Source: Erythrobacter crassostreae
GTDB lineage: Bacteria > Pseudomonadota > Alphaproteobacteria > Sphingomonadales > Sphingomonadaceae
Length of the DNA stretch: 64,000 nucleotides
Direction of reading: 5' to 3'
NCBI RefSeq assembly: GCF_019204045.1
Contig: NZ_JAGSPC010000001.1
Coordinates: 620,001 to 684,000, forward strand
Numbering within the stretch: the first letter of the stretch is position 1; every line of letters starts with the position of its first letter. The position numbers and the translations under genes were made by a program. Shown piece by piece: positions 43,061 to 53,696 of the stretch. The notes under the pieces were generated by a model, which worked only from the letters and a program-made list of their open reading frames with translations, was not told the DNA's origin and ran no database searches.

Positions 43061-44881
43061 ATGCGCCATCTCCCATTTATAGCCGCTTCGACAATCGCAT
43101 TGGCGGTTTCTGCCTGTACTCCGGCTTCCAAGGCGCCTCTTGAAAGCGCCTCTACGCCGGTAACCGGTGGTCTGGCAGAACAATCAACGGTCAGTATTTC
43201 CGAATTTTTCGCTTCTTATGATGCGAAGCAGCTCGAAATGTCGCCGGCAACCAAGGCTTATCGCGGCATTCGGGATGAGGATTACGGAAAGTGGGATGAC
43301 CCCACGGATGAGGCTGCGGCTGCCGAATTCAAAGTGATGCAAGACGCGCTGGCGACAATGCGGGCCGATTATGACCTTTCGTCTCTGTCTGAAGAAGAAG
43401 CGTTGTCATACCGGCTGTTCGAGATGATGGTCCAACGCAGCGCGTCGCTCTATCCATTCCGCGATTACAATTTCCTGTTCGATCATCGCCGCGGCGCGCA
43501 CACCAATATTCCCGCGTTCTTGATAAATATTCATAGGGTAAGCGAGCCGTCTCATGCGGAGGCCTATGTTGAGCGGATTCGGGGCATTGGCCCCCAACTG
43601 GGGAGCTTGACTGCTGAAGTGCGTGAACGCGCCGATGCCGGTATTATGCCGCCCGACTGGGTCTACCCCTATGTTATCGCGGATCTTGAAGCGTTGATTG
43701 CGGCTGGAAACGGCAATGCCGTGCTGGAAGACTTTGCCCAAAAACTCGGCGCGCTGGGCCTCAACACTGAAGCGCACGCAATGCTTATGGACAGAGCTTT
43801 GAACGCATGGAGTGAAGATGCTCTTCCCGCTTACAAGCGCTTACTGACAGAAATGAAGCGCCAGCAAGCGATTGCACCGACCGATGATGGCATCTGGCGC
43901 CTCCCCGAGGGTGAGGCTTATTATGCCGCGCGGCTCAAGAGTTACACCACCACCGATCTGACAGCGGATGAAATCCACAATATCGGACTGCGTGAGGTCG
44001 AACGGATCCATGGCGAGATGCGCGAGATCATGAAGCAGGTTGAGTTTGAAGGGTCGCTTCAGGACTTCTTTGAATTCACACGGACGGGCGATCAGTTTTT
44101 CTACTCCACCCGCGAGGCATATCTGGCCGATGCTCAGGCGAAGCTGGATGTAATGGAAGTGAAGTTGCCGGAGTATTTCGGGGCTCTGCCAAAAGCTCCG
44201 ATGATCATCAAACCGGTTGAGGCGTTCCGTGAAAAGAGCGCCGGCAAGGCGTTCTATCAAAGTCCGGCTGCAGACGGCTCTCGCCCGGGCACCTATTACG
44301 TGAACCTGTATAATCTGCGCGATATGTCTAAAAACGAGCTGGAGGCACTCGCCTATCATGAGGGCTTTCCGGGCCACCATTTGCAGCGCGCGCTTCAAAC
44401 CGAGCTCGGCGATGTTCCTCCCTTCCGCCGGTTTGGAGGTGTGACTGCTTACACCGAGGGCTGGGGCCTCTACACAGAGGAACTGGGTAAGGATATGGGC
44501 TTCTATCAGGATCCCTATTCCGATTTCGGGCGTCTGGGCATGGAGCTCTGGAGGGCTTGCCGTCTCGTCGTTGACACTGGACTCCATTCCAAGCGCTGGA
44601 CGCGCGAAGAGGCAATCCAATATCTCCAAGACAACACACCCAACCCGCAAGGCGACATTGTAAAAGCGATCGAGCGCTACATCACCACGCCGGGTCAAGC
44701 GACCGCCTATATGATCGGCAAGCTCAAGATCATGGAACTGCGCAGCATGGCGCAAACCGAACTTGGCGATGATTTTGACTGGCGCGGCTTTCACGATGCC
44801 GTCTTGCTAAGCGGTCCGGTCCCGCTCGACATTCTTGAAGAGAACGTTGTGAAGTGGGTCGAAAGTGAAAAGGCAGGGTAA
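43061..44881 (+). CDS. DUF885 family lipoprotein (putative metallopeptidase)
   Basis: The start at 43061 gives MRHLPFIAASTIALAVSACTP, a lipoprotein signal with lipobox VSAC; 120 codons of the upstream open frame run through the terminator and are not coding. About 606 residues. The DUF885 core includes AYHEGFPGHHLQRAL (an HExxxxH-like metal motif), TAYTEGWGLYTEELGKDMGFY and RLVVDTGLHSKRWTREEAI. Relatives are thought to be zinc carboxypeptidase-like. The AraC-type gene starts six bases downstream. Confidence 0.92.
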   Translation: MRHLPFIAASTIALAVSACTPASKAPLESASTPVTGGLAEQSTVSISEFFASYDAKQLEMSPATKAYRGIRDEDYGKWDDPTDEAAAAEFKVMQDALATMRADYDLSSLSEEEALSYRLFEMMVQRSASLYPFRDYNFLFDHRRGAHTNIPAFLINIHRVSEPSHAEAYVERIRGIGPQLGSLTAEVRERADAGIMPPDWVYPYVIADLEALIAAGNGNAVLEDFAQKLGALGLNTEAHAMLMDRALNAWSEDALPAYKRLLTEMKRQQAIAPTDDGIWRLPEGEAYYAARLKSYTTTDLTADEIHNIGLREVERIHGEMREIMKQVEFEGSLQDFFEFTRTGDQFFYSTREAYLADAQAKLDVMEVKLPEYFGALPKAPMIIKPVEAFREKSAGKAFYQSPAADGSRPGTYYVNLYNLRDMSKNELEALAYHEGFPGHHLQRALQTELGDVPPFRRFGGVTAYTEGWGLYTEELGKDMGFYQDPYSDFGRLGMELWRACRLVVDTGLHSKRWTREEAIQYLQDNTPNPQGDIVKAIERYITTPGQATAYMIGKLKIMELRSMAQTELGDDFDWRGFHDAVLLSGPVPLDILEENVVKWVESEKAG

Positions 44882-44886
44882 CCGCG

Positions 44887-45780
44887 ATGCCGCACATCCA
44901 GCTACGCCAGCTTGACCTTACCGAATCGATTCCATTCGGTTTCGAATTGATTGCTGCGCCTGCGGAATGTGCAGACTTGATCAATACATTCTTCGTTGTG
45001 ACGAGCGATACAGCGAGCCTCGCCGAAATGATGCCCGCCTACTCGGCGCAGATGATGGTTTACATCGAAGGCAGCTCTGACCTGCGTCCAGATGCCGGTG
45101 AGGTGTTCTGTTCTCAGCCGGTGACCTGCACAGCGCCTTTGCTCGCGGCCACGCCTTTTACGCTAAAAGGGCCTGTGAAAATCATCGGAGCCTCGCTTAC
45201 GCCGCTTGGTTGGCATTGCTTGTCGGGTCTTGCCGCCGACGAGGTCAACAATTGCATGGTTCCGTCCGAGACCATTCTTGACGCTGAAGAGATCGCTGAG
45301 ATGCAGGGCTTGGCGCAAGAATGCCGTCGCGGTTCCGTTCCGAATGAACGGATCTGTGATGCTATGGCCGATGCTATCGGACGCCGCAGAGGTCAGATTA
45401 ACGCAGAGCATGCCCGCTTTGTCAAAGCGGTCACAAAATGGCTATCCAGCACCCTTAACCCGCCTCTAGAGGCGCTGTATTCCGAAGTGGGCATTTCCGT
45501 GCGATCAGCGCAGCGATTGTGCAAACGCTATTTCGGGGTTTCCCCCTCTCGTTTGGTCAAACGATACCGCGCTATTCGGGCTGCAATGTTTTTGGCCAAC
45601 CCAAATCTGTCGGAATCCATGCGAAGTGATATACTCGGCATCTATTTTGATCAGGCGCACCTTATTCGGGATATTCGGCGATATACCGGTAGAACACCCA
45701 CTGCGCTTAAGAAAACATCGTTGATGCAGGACACTCTTGATCCGGATGCGCATGGTCAAGGCGCTAAAATCTTACGCTGA
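44887..45780 (+). CDS. AraC-type regulator 1
   Basis: The 297-residue protein has a sphingomonad-type N-terminal sensor domain (with GASLTPLGWHCL, about 100-111) and a C-terminal AraC helix-turn-helix (about 185-280) including ISVRSAQRLCKRYFGVSPSRLVKRYRAIRAA and QAHLIRDIRRYTGRTPTALKK. The second motif is the hallmark of this subfamily. It is a paralogue of the next gene. It lies 5 bases after the DUF885 gene, so the two may be co-transcribed. Confidence 0.88.
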   Translation: MPHIQLRQLDLTESIPFGFELIAAPAECADLINTFFVVTSDTASLAEMMPAYSAQMMVYIEGSSDLRPDAGEVFCSQPVTCTAPLLAATPFTLKGPVKIIGASLTPLGWHCLSGLAADEVNNCMVPSETILDAEEIAEMQGLAQECRRGSVPNERICDAMADAIGRRRGQINAEHARFVKAVTKWLSSTLNPPLEALYSEVGISVRSAQRLCKRYFGVSPSRLVKRYRAIRAAMFLANPNLSESMRSDILGIYFDQAHLIRDIRRYTGRTPTALKKTSLMQDTLDPDAHGQGAKILR

Positions 45781-45976
45781 TAACGCGACTTTTTGTGGCA
45801 CTTAATGTTGGGCCGCTGGACATTATTTCCATGATAATGCTTTTCCATGTCGCTAGAATACAATGACTATGCCAACTGCCGACCTATCAAATATCCCGAG
45901 CCGCGACAGACGGGACATCCGGTTCCTGAAGCTACGGCACAAGGGGCGGCGTGTTAGCGGGTCGCATTAAGCTGCC

Positions 45977-46846
45977 ATGCCGCCTCTTTTTCATCTTGAG
46001 TACTTTGATCCTCCCGGAGAACTGTCCGAACATGTGCTGGCGCTGTTTCACTTTGCGTGGGATGAAGTCGACATTGCGGATCGTCATCCCGGCGCGTTGC
46101 CGCAAATCGTTTTATTCCCATACGGATCGGGTGAAATGCAGGTGGATGGCCGCGCGGAACCTATAACAGGCGAGGCCCACATGCTCGCGGGGTTCGAAAC
46201 GGCGGCGCCCTTTACATTCAATGGACCATGGCATGCTATCGGGGCTTCGCTGTCACCTCTCGGCTGGGCCGCATTGGCGCGGCAACCTGCGAATGAGCAC
46301 TTAAATCGGCTTTTACCTGCTGATGAGCTGGTGGGGCCGGATGTCAACGCATTCGCTAAAAAGACCAATGACCTTTATCGCTCAAACAAACTTTCAGGGT
46401 TAGAGGCCTGCAAAATTCTGGCTGATTGGATTGCACCGCGTTTTCACCCTGTATCCGAAGAACACGCTGCTCTGATCAAACAGGGGCTCGCCTGGCTCAG
46501 TTCGTCACTTAATCCCGATATTGAAATGCTTTTCGCCAAGACCGCTTATTCGCGGCGTCAGACAGAACGGCTAGTGACAAGATATTTCGGGTTCACACCA
46601 AGAGCGCTTGCGCGGAAATATCGGGCCGTGCGTGCAGCGAGTTTGCTTGCTCAACCGGAATTGACCGACGAAGGCGAAGCGGAGATTGCGGCGGCGTTTT
46701 ACGATCAGCCGCATATGATCCGCGAAATCCGCCGTTATTGCGGCTACACACCGACGCGGCTTGGCGGTCCCGAGGAGCCTCTGTTCCAAACTATGCTGAG
46801 ATTGAAAAATCTGGATCGGTTGGAGGAATTTAGAACCATCGGATGA
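45977..46846 (+). CDS. AraC-type regulator 2
   Basis: The 289-residue protein is closely related in layout to the preceding regulator: N-terminal domain with PQIVLFPYGSGEMQVDG and GASLSPLGWAALA, and a C-terminal HTH with YSRRQTERLVTRYFGFTPRALARKYRAVRAA and QPHMIREIRRYCGYTPTRLGG. The intervening 196 bases contain its promoter region; I see no clear coding frame there. Confidence 0.88.
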   Translation: MPPLFHLEYFDPPGELSEHVLALFHFAWDEVDIADRHPGALPQIVLFPYGSGEMQVDGRAEPITGEAHMLAGFETAAPFTFNGPWHAIGASLSPLGWAALARQPANEHLNRLLPADELVGPDVNAFAKKTNDLYRSNKLSGLEACKILADWIAPRFHPVSEEHAALIKQGLAWLSSSLNPDIEMLFAKTAYSRRQTERLVTRYFGFTPRALARKYRAVRAASLLAQPELTDEGEAEIAAAFYDQPHMIREIRRYCGYTPTRLGGPEEPLFQTMLRLKNLDRLEEFRTIG

Positions 46847-46901
46847 GGGTTCATTCCAAGTTCTTGCGAAGCGCTAACGACTCGCAACAAGGGGTTTGGA
46901 C

Positions 46902-46916
46902 TTGAATTTGGATCAA
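46902..46916. promoter_or_regulatory. Possible operator for the SUF regulator
   Basis: TTGA and TCAA form a short inverted repeat (TTGAATTTGGATCAA) 20 bases upstream of the Rrf2-family start codon. An autoregulatory operator is expected here by analogy with IscR-type proteins, but the half-sites are only four bases. Confidence 0.3.
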
Positions 46917-46936
46917 AATGCTCCGAATTAGCCCGC

Positions 46937-47361
46937 ATGCGCCTTTCCAACCTTGCAGACTACGCTGTCATTACGATGAGCGCGGCCGCTGGCCATTGTG
47001 GTGGGACACGAACCAGCGCGAGCGAACTCGCGGCGGAAACGGGCCTGCCCAAACCGACTGTGCAAAAGCTGGTTAGCAAGCTGACCGGTGCCGGATTGCT
47101 GCGTTCAGAACGCGGCGCGCATGGCGGACTGCAACTTGCCCGGCCGGCCGCCGCCATAACTGTTGCGGATATTGTCGAGGCGGTCGAAGGGCCAATTGCG
47201 CTCACCGCCTGTATTGATGCGAACGGTGATTGCGATCACGAAGCGCGCTGTTCGATGAAACCCCACTGGCCAGTCATCAATGACGCCCTGCGCAGCGCGC
47301 TGGCCGAAATCACTTTAACGCAATTACGCACCGAACCCCTCTCTCGCGAAAAAGAAGTGGC

Positions 47362-47365
<4 letters not shown>
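46937..47365 (+). CDS. Rrf2-family SUF operon regulator
   Basis: The 142-residue protein begins with the Rrf2 winged helix ([60 protein letters not shown]). Three cysteines in [20 protein letters not shown] (about residues 92-107) could hold a Fe-S cluster, as in IscR. It is the first gene of the SUF operon and overlaps sufB by four bases, so it probably senses Fe-S status and controls the operon. Confidence 0.93.
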
Positions 47366-48863
<1,498 letters not shown>

Positions 48864-48864
<1 letters not shown>

Positions 48865-49547
48865 TGAGCCTGACTTACGAAGTCGCGGTACCGAAAGGGA
48901 AATGGCCAAGCTTTGGCCAGATGAATGCGGCGCTACAACAGCGTGGCTACCCATTGCGCGTTCTGCTCCAAGGCGATCAGCAGCTTGATGATCCGATGCA
49001 GGAATTTGACGGCTTCCTGAGCTTCCATGTCGAATTCATGGGCGAGTTCCAAGAGATGGAAGTCTATTGCGCCCCCTACGGCCCGAAGGGTCGAGATACA
49101 GAAGACACGAACGAACATCTTGAGCAGATCGGCTCTGATCACCGCGTGCAAGATGGCGACTACAATATGAATGTCGGCTTCAGCCCTAGCATTCCGCAGA
49201 AATATTTCGCGCCATATTGCCTCCTAATGGGCACCTTAGTGCGTGATTTCGGCGGATATGGCTATGAAGGGCAAGGCCCGTCGTTTGGCCGAATGGATTG
49301 GGCTAAAGAATTGCTCGATAGTGCCGAGGGCATTGTCGAATATGAGCAACAACAGGCGAAAAATACTGCTGCTTTGGCTCGCGAAGAAGCGGACGCAGCT
49401 TTAGTTGCGAAAGGCGATGTGCAAGCCAAAGCTGAGCAAAAAAGGGGCTTTCCGCTTTGGCGCACTCTGGCATTAATTGTTGTCGCCTTGCTGGTGGCCG
49501 AATTCGTTGACAAAAACATCTATAACTTCACTGGAACGGGCGCATGA
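48864..49547 (+). CDS. C-terminally anchored protein in the SUF operon
   Basis: The 227-residue protein starts with GTG overlapping the sufB stop (TAGTG). The N-terminal 160 residues look globular and cytoplasmic (LTYEVAVPKGKWPSFGQMNAAL; VYCAPYGPKGRDTEDTNEHLEQI; FGRMDWAKELLDSAE). A coiled-coil-like Ala/Glu-rich segment (about 165-190) leads to one hydrophobic helix near the C-terminus (LWRTLALIVVALLVAEFV, about 198-216) and 11 polar residues. I recognise no family. Its position after sufB suggests a membrane-tethered helper, which is an inference. Confidence 0.8.
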
Positions 49548-50098
49548 CCGAGCGCAAGAAACTAGTCCTCAAGCCTTCTGATGAAGCGATTGATCCCGAT
49601 ACCCTCAACAAGAAGGGCCGGGGCTGGAAAATCTCAGACAAGCGCCTTGATGAGTTGCATGATCGTGCCCGCGAGATGAAGCGGTTTGCTTCGCCTGCAC
49701 ACAAGGCGCTGGCCAAGCGGTTTTCGGAAGCCAATCTGGGTCGTCACACCTTCAAACGCTTTGCCGTGGTCGGCAGCGCGATTGTCGATTTCAATTGCCA
49801 CACTCTCGGCATGGCAATCGACATCTTTGAAGAGGATGACAACGAAACGCTGGCCACGCGGCGTGACAAGAGCCTTGAAGCGGTTGGCATCAAAGTGATG
49901 CGCATCCGCGCCACCGATATTCTCGATGATATGGACAAGGTTCTGGAACGCATCACCCACGGTATGCGCGCCCGCATCGGTGACAAACGCGAAGCCGCCC
50001 GCGCGCACCGCGAGGCGAACCCGAAACAGGACTATTACAAACGCCGCGACGAGAATGATCGCCCCTCACGCACGAACAACGATTACTCACGGGACTGA
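49544..50098 (+). CDS. DUF559 (Vsr-like nuclease-fold) protein in the SUF operon
   Basis: The 184-residue protein has a DUF559-type core (about 67-145): FKRFAVVGSAIVDFNCHTLGMAIDIFEED, then RRDKSLEAVGIKVMRIRATDIL. DUF559 belongs to the restriction-endonuclease-like fold, with VDF and the later acid as possible metal ligands, but the usual glutamate/lysine catalytic residues are not all evident, so nuclease activity is uncertain. N- and C-terminal extensions are basic and charged. It overlaps the preceding gene by four bases. Confidence 0.85.
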   Translation: MTERKKLVLKPSDEAIDPDTLNKKGRGWKISDKRLDELHDRAREMKRFASPAHKALAKRFSEANLGRHTFKRFAVVGSAIVDFNCHTLGMAIDIFEEDDNETLATRRDKSLEAVGIKVMRIRATDILDDMDKVLERITHGMRARIGDKREAARAHREANPKQDYYKRRDENDRPSRTNNDYSRD

Positions 50099-50103
50099 AC
50101 GCT

Positions 50104-50628
50104 ATGCCTATGTTTTCAATTGCTCTCGCCCCATTGCTTGCCTTGCAGGCAGCTGGCCAAACGCCTGTCGCGATCAAGAATGACGCCCCGGAAACGTGGA
50201 CCGTCGAATATCCGCGCATCATCACCCCCTTTATTCAGGATTACCGCCGGTGCCTGAATGTCGTGAACCGGATGGTTTCTGGCAAAGCGAACCTCGAAGA
50301 GCAGCACCGTAGCGATATTCCGCGCTGCGCAGACACGTCTTCTGCTGCGCAAGCGGAGGCCAACCGGGTGCTCGCCAATCGCGGTGAACTTGAAGATTAT
50401 GCGCCGGAAGACGTCGCCGAAGTCTTTGAACACATTGGCCGCATCCATATCGCGCGCGGCGCCGATCTTGATGCGCAATTTGTCAACCGGATGGCGAGCG
50501 CTGAACGCGCCGAGACAGAATACAATGAAACCAAGCCCAAGGGGCTGATTATGGATTTGCTTGATGCATCAGTCGTCAAATCCGCGCTCGATCAGAGCGA
50601 AAAGAACAAAGAGGACGCTGCGAAGTAA
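50104..50628 (+). CDS. Exported protein of unknown function in the SUF operon
   Basis: The 174-residue protein has a short signal-like N-terminus (MPMFSIALAPLLALQAAGQ). The mature part has two cysteines (in YRRCLNVVN and IPRCADTSS) and a long helical C-terminal half rich in Ala, Glu and Asp. No family is recognised. It starts five bases after the DUF559 gene and its stop overlaps sufC by one base. Confidence 0.78.
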   Translation: MPMFSIALAPLLALQAAGQTPVAIKNDAPETWTVEYPRIITPFIQDYRRCLNVVNRMVSGKANLEEQHRSDIPRCADTSSAAQAEANRVLANRGELEDYAPEDVAEVFEHIGRIHIARGADLDAQFVNRMASAERAETEYNETKPKGLIMDLLDASVVKSALDQSEKNKEDAAK

Positions 50629-51395
50629 TGTTGAAAATTGACAACCTTCATGCCGAAGTTGACGGCGCGAGCGGCAGCAAGACGATCCTCAAGGGCCTTT
50701 CGCTGGAAGTGCCCGCGGGCGAAGTTCATGCGATTATGGGTCCGAACGGTGCTGGCAAGTCGACCCTTGCGAATGTGCTCGGCGGCAAGCCTGGTTACGA
50801 TGTGACGCAGGGATCGGTCGAGTTTAAGGGAGAAGACCTGTTCGAACTCGATCCCCATGAGCGCGCCGCAAGCGGCCTGTTCCTTGGCTTTCAATATCCA
50901 GTCGAAATACCCGGTGTTTCCAACGTTCAATTCCTGCGCGAGGCGCTCAATTCACAGCGCAAGTATCGCGGTGAAGAACCGCTTTCTGGTGGTGAATTCC
51001 TCAAACTTGCCAAGGAGAAGGCCGGCCTGCTGAAAATGGACATGGAAATGCTCAAACGGCAGGTCAATGTTGGCTTTTCCGGCGGTGAGAAAAAGCGCGC
51101 TGAGATGGTCCAGATGGGCATCCTCGATCCGGCTTTTGCCGTTCTGGATGAAACAGACAGCGGCCTCGATATTGATGCGTTGCGCATTGTGGGCGAGGGC
51201 ATCAATTCCATCATGCGTGGCCAAGGCAAAGGTGTGCTGCTGATCACGCACTATCAACGCCTGCTCGATGTCGTGAAGCCAGACCGCGTGAGCGTGCTTG
51301 CAGATGGGCGCATCGTCCAAACTGGCGGACCAGAGCTTGCTCTGCGTCTCGAAGCCGAAGGCTATGACGCAGTAATGGCAGAAGCTGCTGCATGA
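50628..51395 (+). CDS. sufC: Fe-S assembly ATPase SufC
   Basis: SufC is the ABC ATPase of the SufBC2D complex. The 255-residue protein has Walker A GPNGAGKSTL, the Q-loop region FLGFQYPVEIPGV, the ABC signature FSGGEKKRAEM and Walker B DPAFAVLDETDSGLDIDA, with the H-loop in LLITHYQRLLD. It overlaps both neighbouring genes. Confidence 0.97.
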   Translation: MLKIDNLHAEVDGASGSKTILKGLSLEVPAGEVHAIMGPNGAGKSTLANVLGGKPGYDVTQGSVEFKGEDLFELDPHERAASGLFLGFQYPVEIPGVSNVQFLREALNSQRKYRGEEPLSGGEFLKLAKEKAGLLKMDMEMLKRQVNVGFSGGEKKRAEMVQMGILDPAFAVLDETDSGLDIDALRIVGEGINSIMRGQGKGVLLITHYQRLLDVVKPDRVSVLADGRIVQTGGPELALRLEAEGYDAVMAEAAA

Positions 51396-51712
51396 TCCTG
51401 TCCGCTATCCTCCTTTCTTTGCAGGCCGCACCTGCGGCTGAGCCTGTGTCCGAGCCCATTCCCGAGATAGTTGTGCTTGGCCGACTTCGCAGCCTGCAGG
51501 TCACAGTCGGGCAAGATCAGGCAGGAAGCTGGAATTGCTCGTTGAGCGGATCGACTGGTCGGCCAAGGCTGGACGATAAATTTTGCCGCGCGGCAACCAA
51601 ATGCGTTCGCAAGGGCGCGAGCGAAACAGGCGCCGTTGAAAAATGTATCCGCAAGAGCCGCAATGGGCTCGTGAAGCAATTCGAGCGGGCAATGAAAAAG
51701 ACATCAAAATGA
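51392..51712 (+). CDS. Exported cysteine-containing small protein in the SUF operon
   Basis: A 106-residue protein with a signal peptide-like start (MILSAILLSLQAAPAAE) and a basic mature part containing four cysteines (in WNCSL, KFCRA, TKCVR and EKCIR), which may form two disulfides outside the cytoplasm. I recognise no family. It overlaps sufC by four bases and sufD by four bases. Confidence 0.75.
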   Translation: MILSAILLSLQAAPAAEPVSEPIPEIVVLGRLRSLQVTVGQDQAGSWNCSLSGSTGRPRLDDKFCRAATKCVRKGASETGAVEKCIRKSRNGLVKQFERAMKKTSK

Positions 51713-52467
51713 CCGAAGCACAGACCCTTCCTACCCGCCGTGATGAGGCGTGGCGCTATGCCGATATCGACGCGGTTCAGCGCCTGGGTACTGCCGCGCT
51801 TGATGCGTGGCAGGACATTGCCGTCGCCAATGGCGAGACATGGCAAGACACTATGGTTATTGGCACTGATGCGCCGGAACTCCGCCGTATTCGCCTGACG
51901 CTTGGCGAGGGTGCGACCGCCGCGATCTTTGTCACGAATACCGGACGCGATTTCACCCGCGTTGAAGTTGAAGTAACATTGGGCAAGGGTGCGCATTTCG
52001 AATTTGGCGGTGTGACGATTGGCGGCGGCGATGCCGTGCGCGAATTCGTGACTACCACTATCCATGCAGAGCCGGATGCGACCAGCAACCAGACCGTTCG
52101 CGCCGTGCATTGGGGCACTGGCACGGGCAATTTCCTTGGCGAGATCAAGGTCGCGCGCCATGCGCAGAAAACAGACGCTGCGCAGGACTTCAAAGGGCTG
52201 CTGCTCGAAGCCGGAGCAAGCGCAAACGCCGTTCCGCAGCTTGAGATTTTTGCTGACGATGTGAAATGTGCTCACGGTGCAACCGTCGGTCAGCTAGACG
52301 AAGCAGCGCGTTATTACATGGCCGCTCGCGGGCTTTCGCCCGAGCAATCCCAGCGTCTGTTGGTGCAGGCATTTCTGGGCGATGCCTTTGTTGAACTCGA
52401 TGACGAGGCGGCGCGTGAAAAGCTGCTTGAAGCTGCTCTTACCGCTTTGGAGGGGGCATCGCTTTGA
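51709..52467 (+). CDS. sufD: Fe-S cluster assembly protein SufD
   Basis: SufD partners SufB and SufC. The start at 51709 (MTEAQTLPTRRDEAWRYADI) overlaps the preceding stop by four bases; an in-frame upstream extension is not used. The 252-residue protein is shorter than the E. coli form but has the DEAWRYADIDAV entry, the beta-helix core and the C-terminal DDVKCAHGATVGQLDEAARYYMAARGLSPEQSQRLL that ends the family. Confidence 0.94.
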   Translation: MTEAQTLPTRRDEAWRYADIDAVQRLGTAALDAWQDIAVANGETWQDTMVIGTDAPELRRIRLTLGEGATAAIFVTNTGRDFTRVEVEVTLGKGAHFEFGGVTIGGGDAVREFVTTTIHAEPDATSNQTVRAVHWGTGTGNFLGEIKVARHAQKTDAAQDFKGLLLEAGASANAVPQLEIFADDVKCAHGATVGQLDEAARYYMAARGLSPEQSQRLLVQAFLGDAFVELDDEAAREKLLEAALTALEGASL

Positions 52468-53696
52468 ACGCTCCTGCTGCCATCTCTACTTTGCCTGATC
52501 TGCGCGGGGATTTTCCGGGAATGATCACGCATGACGGTACGCCGTGGCATTACCTCGATACCGCAGCAACTGCGCAAAAACCGCGCGCTGTGATCGAGGC
52601 GATGGGCCGCACACTTGGCGAAAATTACGCGACGGTGCATCGCGGTGTCTATTCGCGCTCTGCCGAAATGACGCAGGCTTATGAGAATGCTCGCCGTACA
52701 ATCGCGAACTTTCTGGGTGGCAGCGAAAACGAGATCGTCTTCACGCGCGGCGCGACAGAGGCGATCAACCTCGTGGCGAACACGTGGGGCCGGGCCAATC
52801 TGAAACCGGGTGACCGCATTTTGATTTCCCAATTGGAGCATCACTCCAATATCGTGCCGTGGCAGATGCTGGCCGAGGCAACAGGCGCGCGGATCGATGT
52901 TTGCCCGCTTACCGATGATCATCAGATCGACCTAGACGTGGCAGAGGCGAAGCTGACCGAGGGGCACAAGCTGGTTGCGCTTTGTCATGTATCAAATGTG
53001 CTTGGCAGTGTTCTGGACGCGCCGCGCGCGGCCAAACTGGCGCACAATGTTGGCGCAAAACTGCTCCTCGATGGGTGCCAGTCTGCTCCGCATATGTCCG
53101 TGGATGTCGCAAAGCTCGACTGTGACTTCTACGTCTTCAGCGCGCATAAGCTTTACGGGCCAACCGGCATCGGTGCGCTCTGGGCGCGGAGCGACATTCT
53201 GGACGCGATGCCCCCATGGGAAGGCGGCGGCGCGATGATTGACCGCGTGACCTTCGAAAAGACAACTTACGCGCCTGCGCCGCAGCGTTTCGAGGCAGGC
53301 ACCCCTGCTATCGGCGAAGCCGTCGCGTTCGCCGCGGCGGCCGATTACATCAGCGCAGTCGGATTAGACCGCCTGCACGCTCACGAAGCAGAATTGGTCG
53401 AACGCCTGCGCCGCGAACTGGGCGCGATGAACGATGTCACCCTGTTTGGCCCAGCCGACAGCGCCGGCATTGTCAGCTTTGCGATTGACGATATTCACCC
53501 GCACGATCTTGGCACTATCCTCGATGAGGCGAATGTCGCGATCCGCGCGGGCCACCATTGCGCGCAGCCTTTGATGGACTATTTCAAAGTCCCGGCAACC
53601 GCGCGGGCCAGTTTTGGCCTTTATTCCACACACGATGATATCGACGCGCTGCTGGAAGGGATTGCCCGCACGCGCCGAATTTTTGGGAAAGCATGA
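52464..53696 (+). CDS. sufS: Cysteine desulfurase SufS
   Basis: SufS takes sulfur from cysteine for Fe-S cluster building. The 410-residue protein starts with TTG overlapping the sufD stop (TTGA), preceded by GGAGGGGG. It has the PLP lysine in DFYVFSAHKLYGPTG, the LEHHSNIVPWQ loop and the catalytic cysteine in IRAGHHCAQPLMDYF. No SufE or SufU gene is in the window. Confidence 0.97.
   Translation: MNAPAAISTLPDLRGDFPGMITHDGTPWHYLDTAATAQKPRAVIEAMGRTLGENYATVHRGVYSRSAEMTQAYENARRTIANFLGGSENEIVFTRGATEAINLVANTWGRANLKPGDRILISQLEHHSNIVPWQMLAEATGARIDVCPLTDDHQIDLDVAEAKLTEGHKLVALCHVSNVLGSVLDAPRAAKLAHNVGAKLLLDGCQSAPHMSVDVAKLDCDFYVFSAHKLYGPTGIGALWARSDILDAMPPWEGGGAMIDRVTFEKTTYAPAPQRFEAGTPAIGEAVAFAAAADYISAVGLDRLHAHEAELVERLRRELGAMNDVTLFGPADSAGIVSFAIDDIHPHDLGTILDEANVAIRAGHHCAQPLMDYFKVPATARASFGLYSTHDDIDALLEGIARTRRIFGKA

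Noticed and set aside
43841..44794. Long open frame opposite the DUF885 gene (317 codons)
   Set aside because: It is antisense to a clear DUF885 gene, has no recognisable domain, and such frames are common in GC-rich genes.
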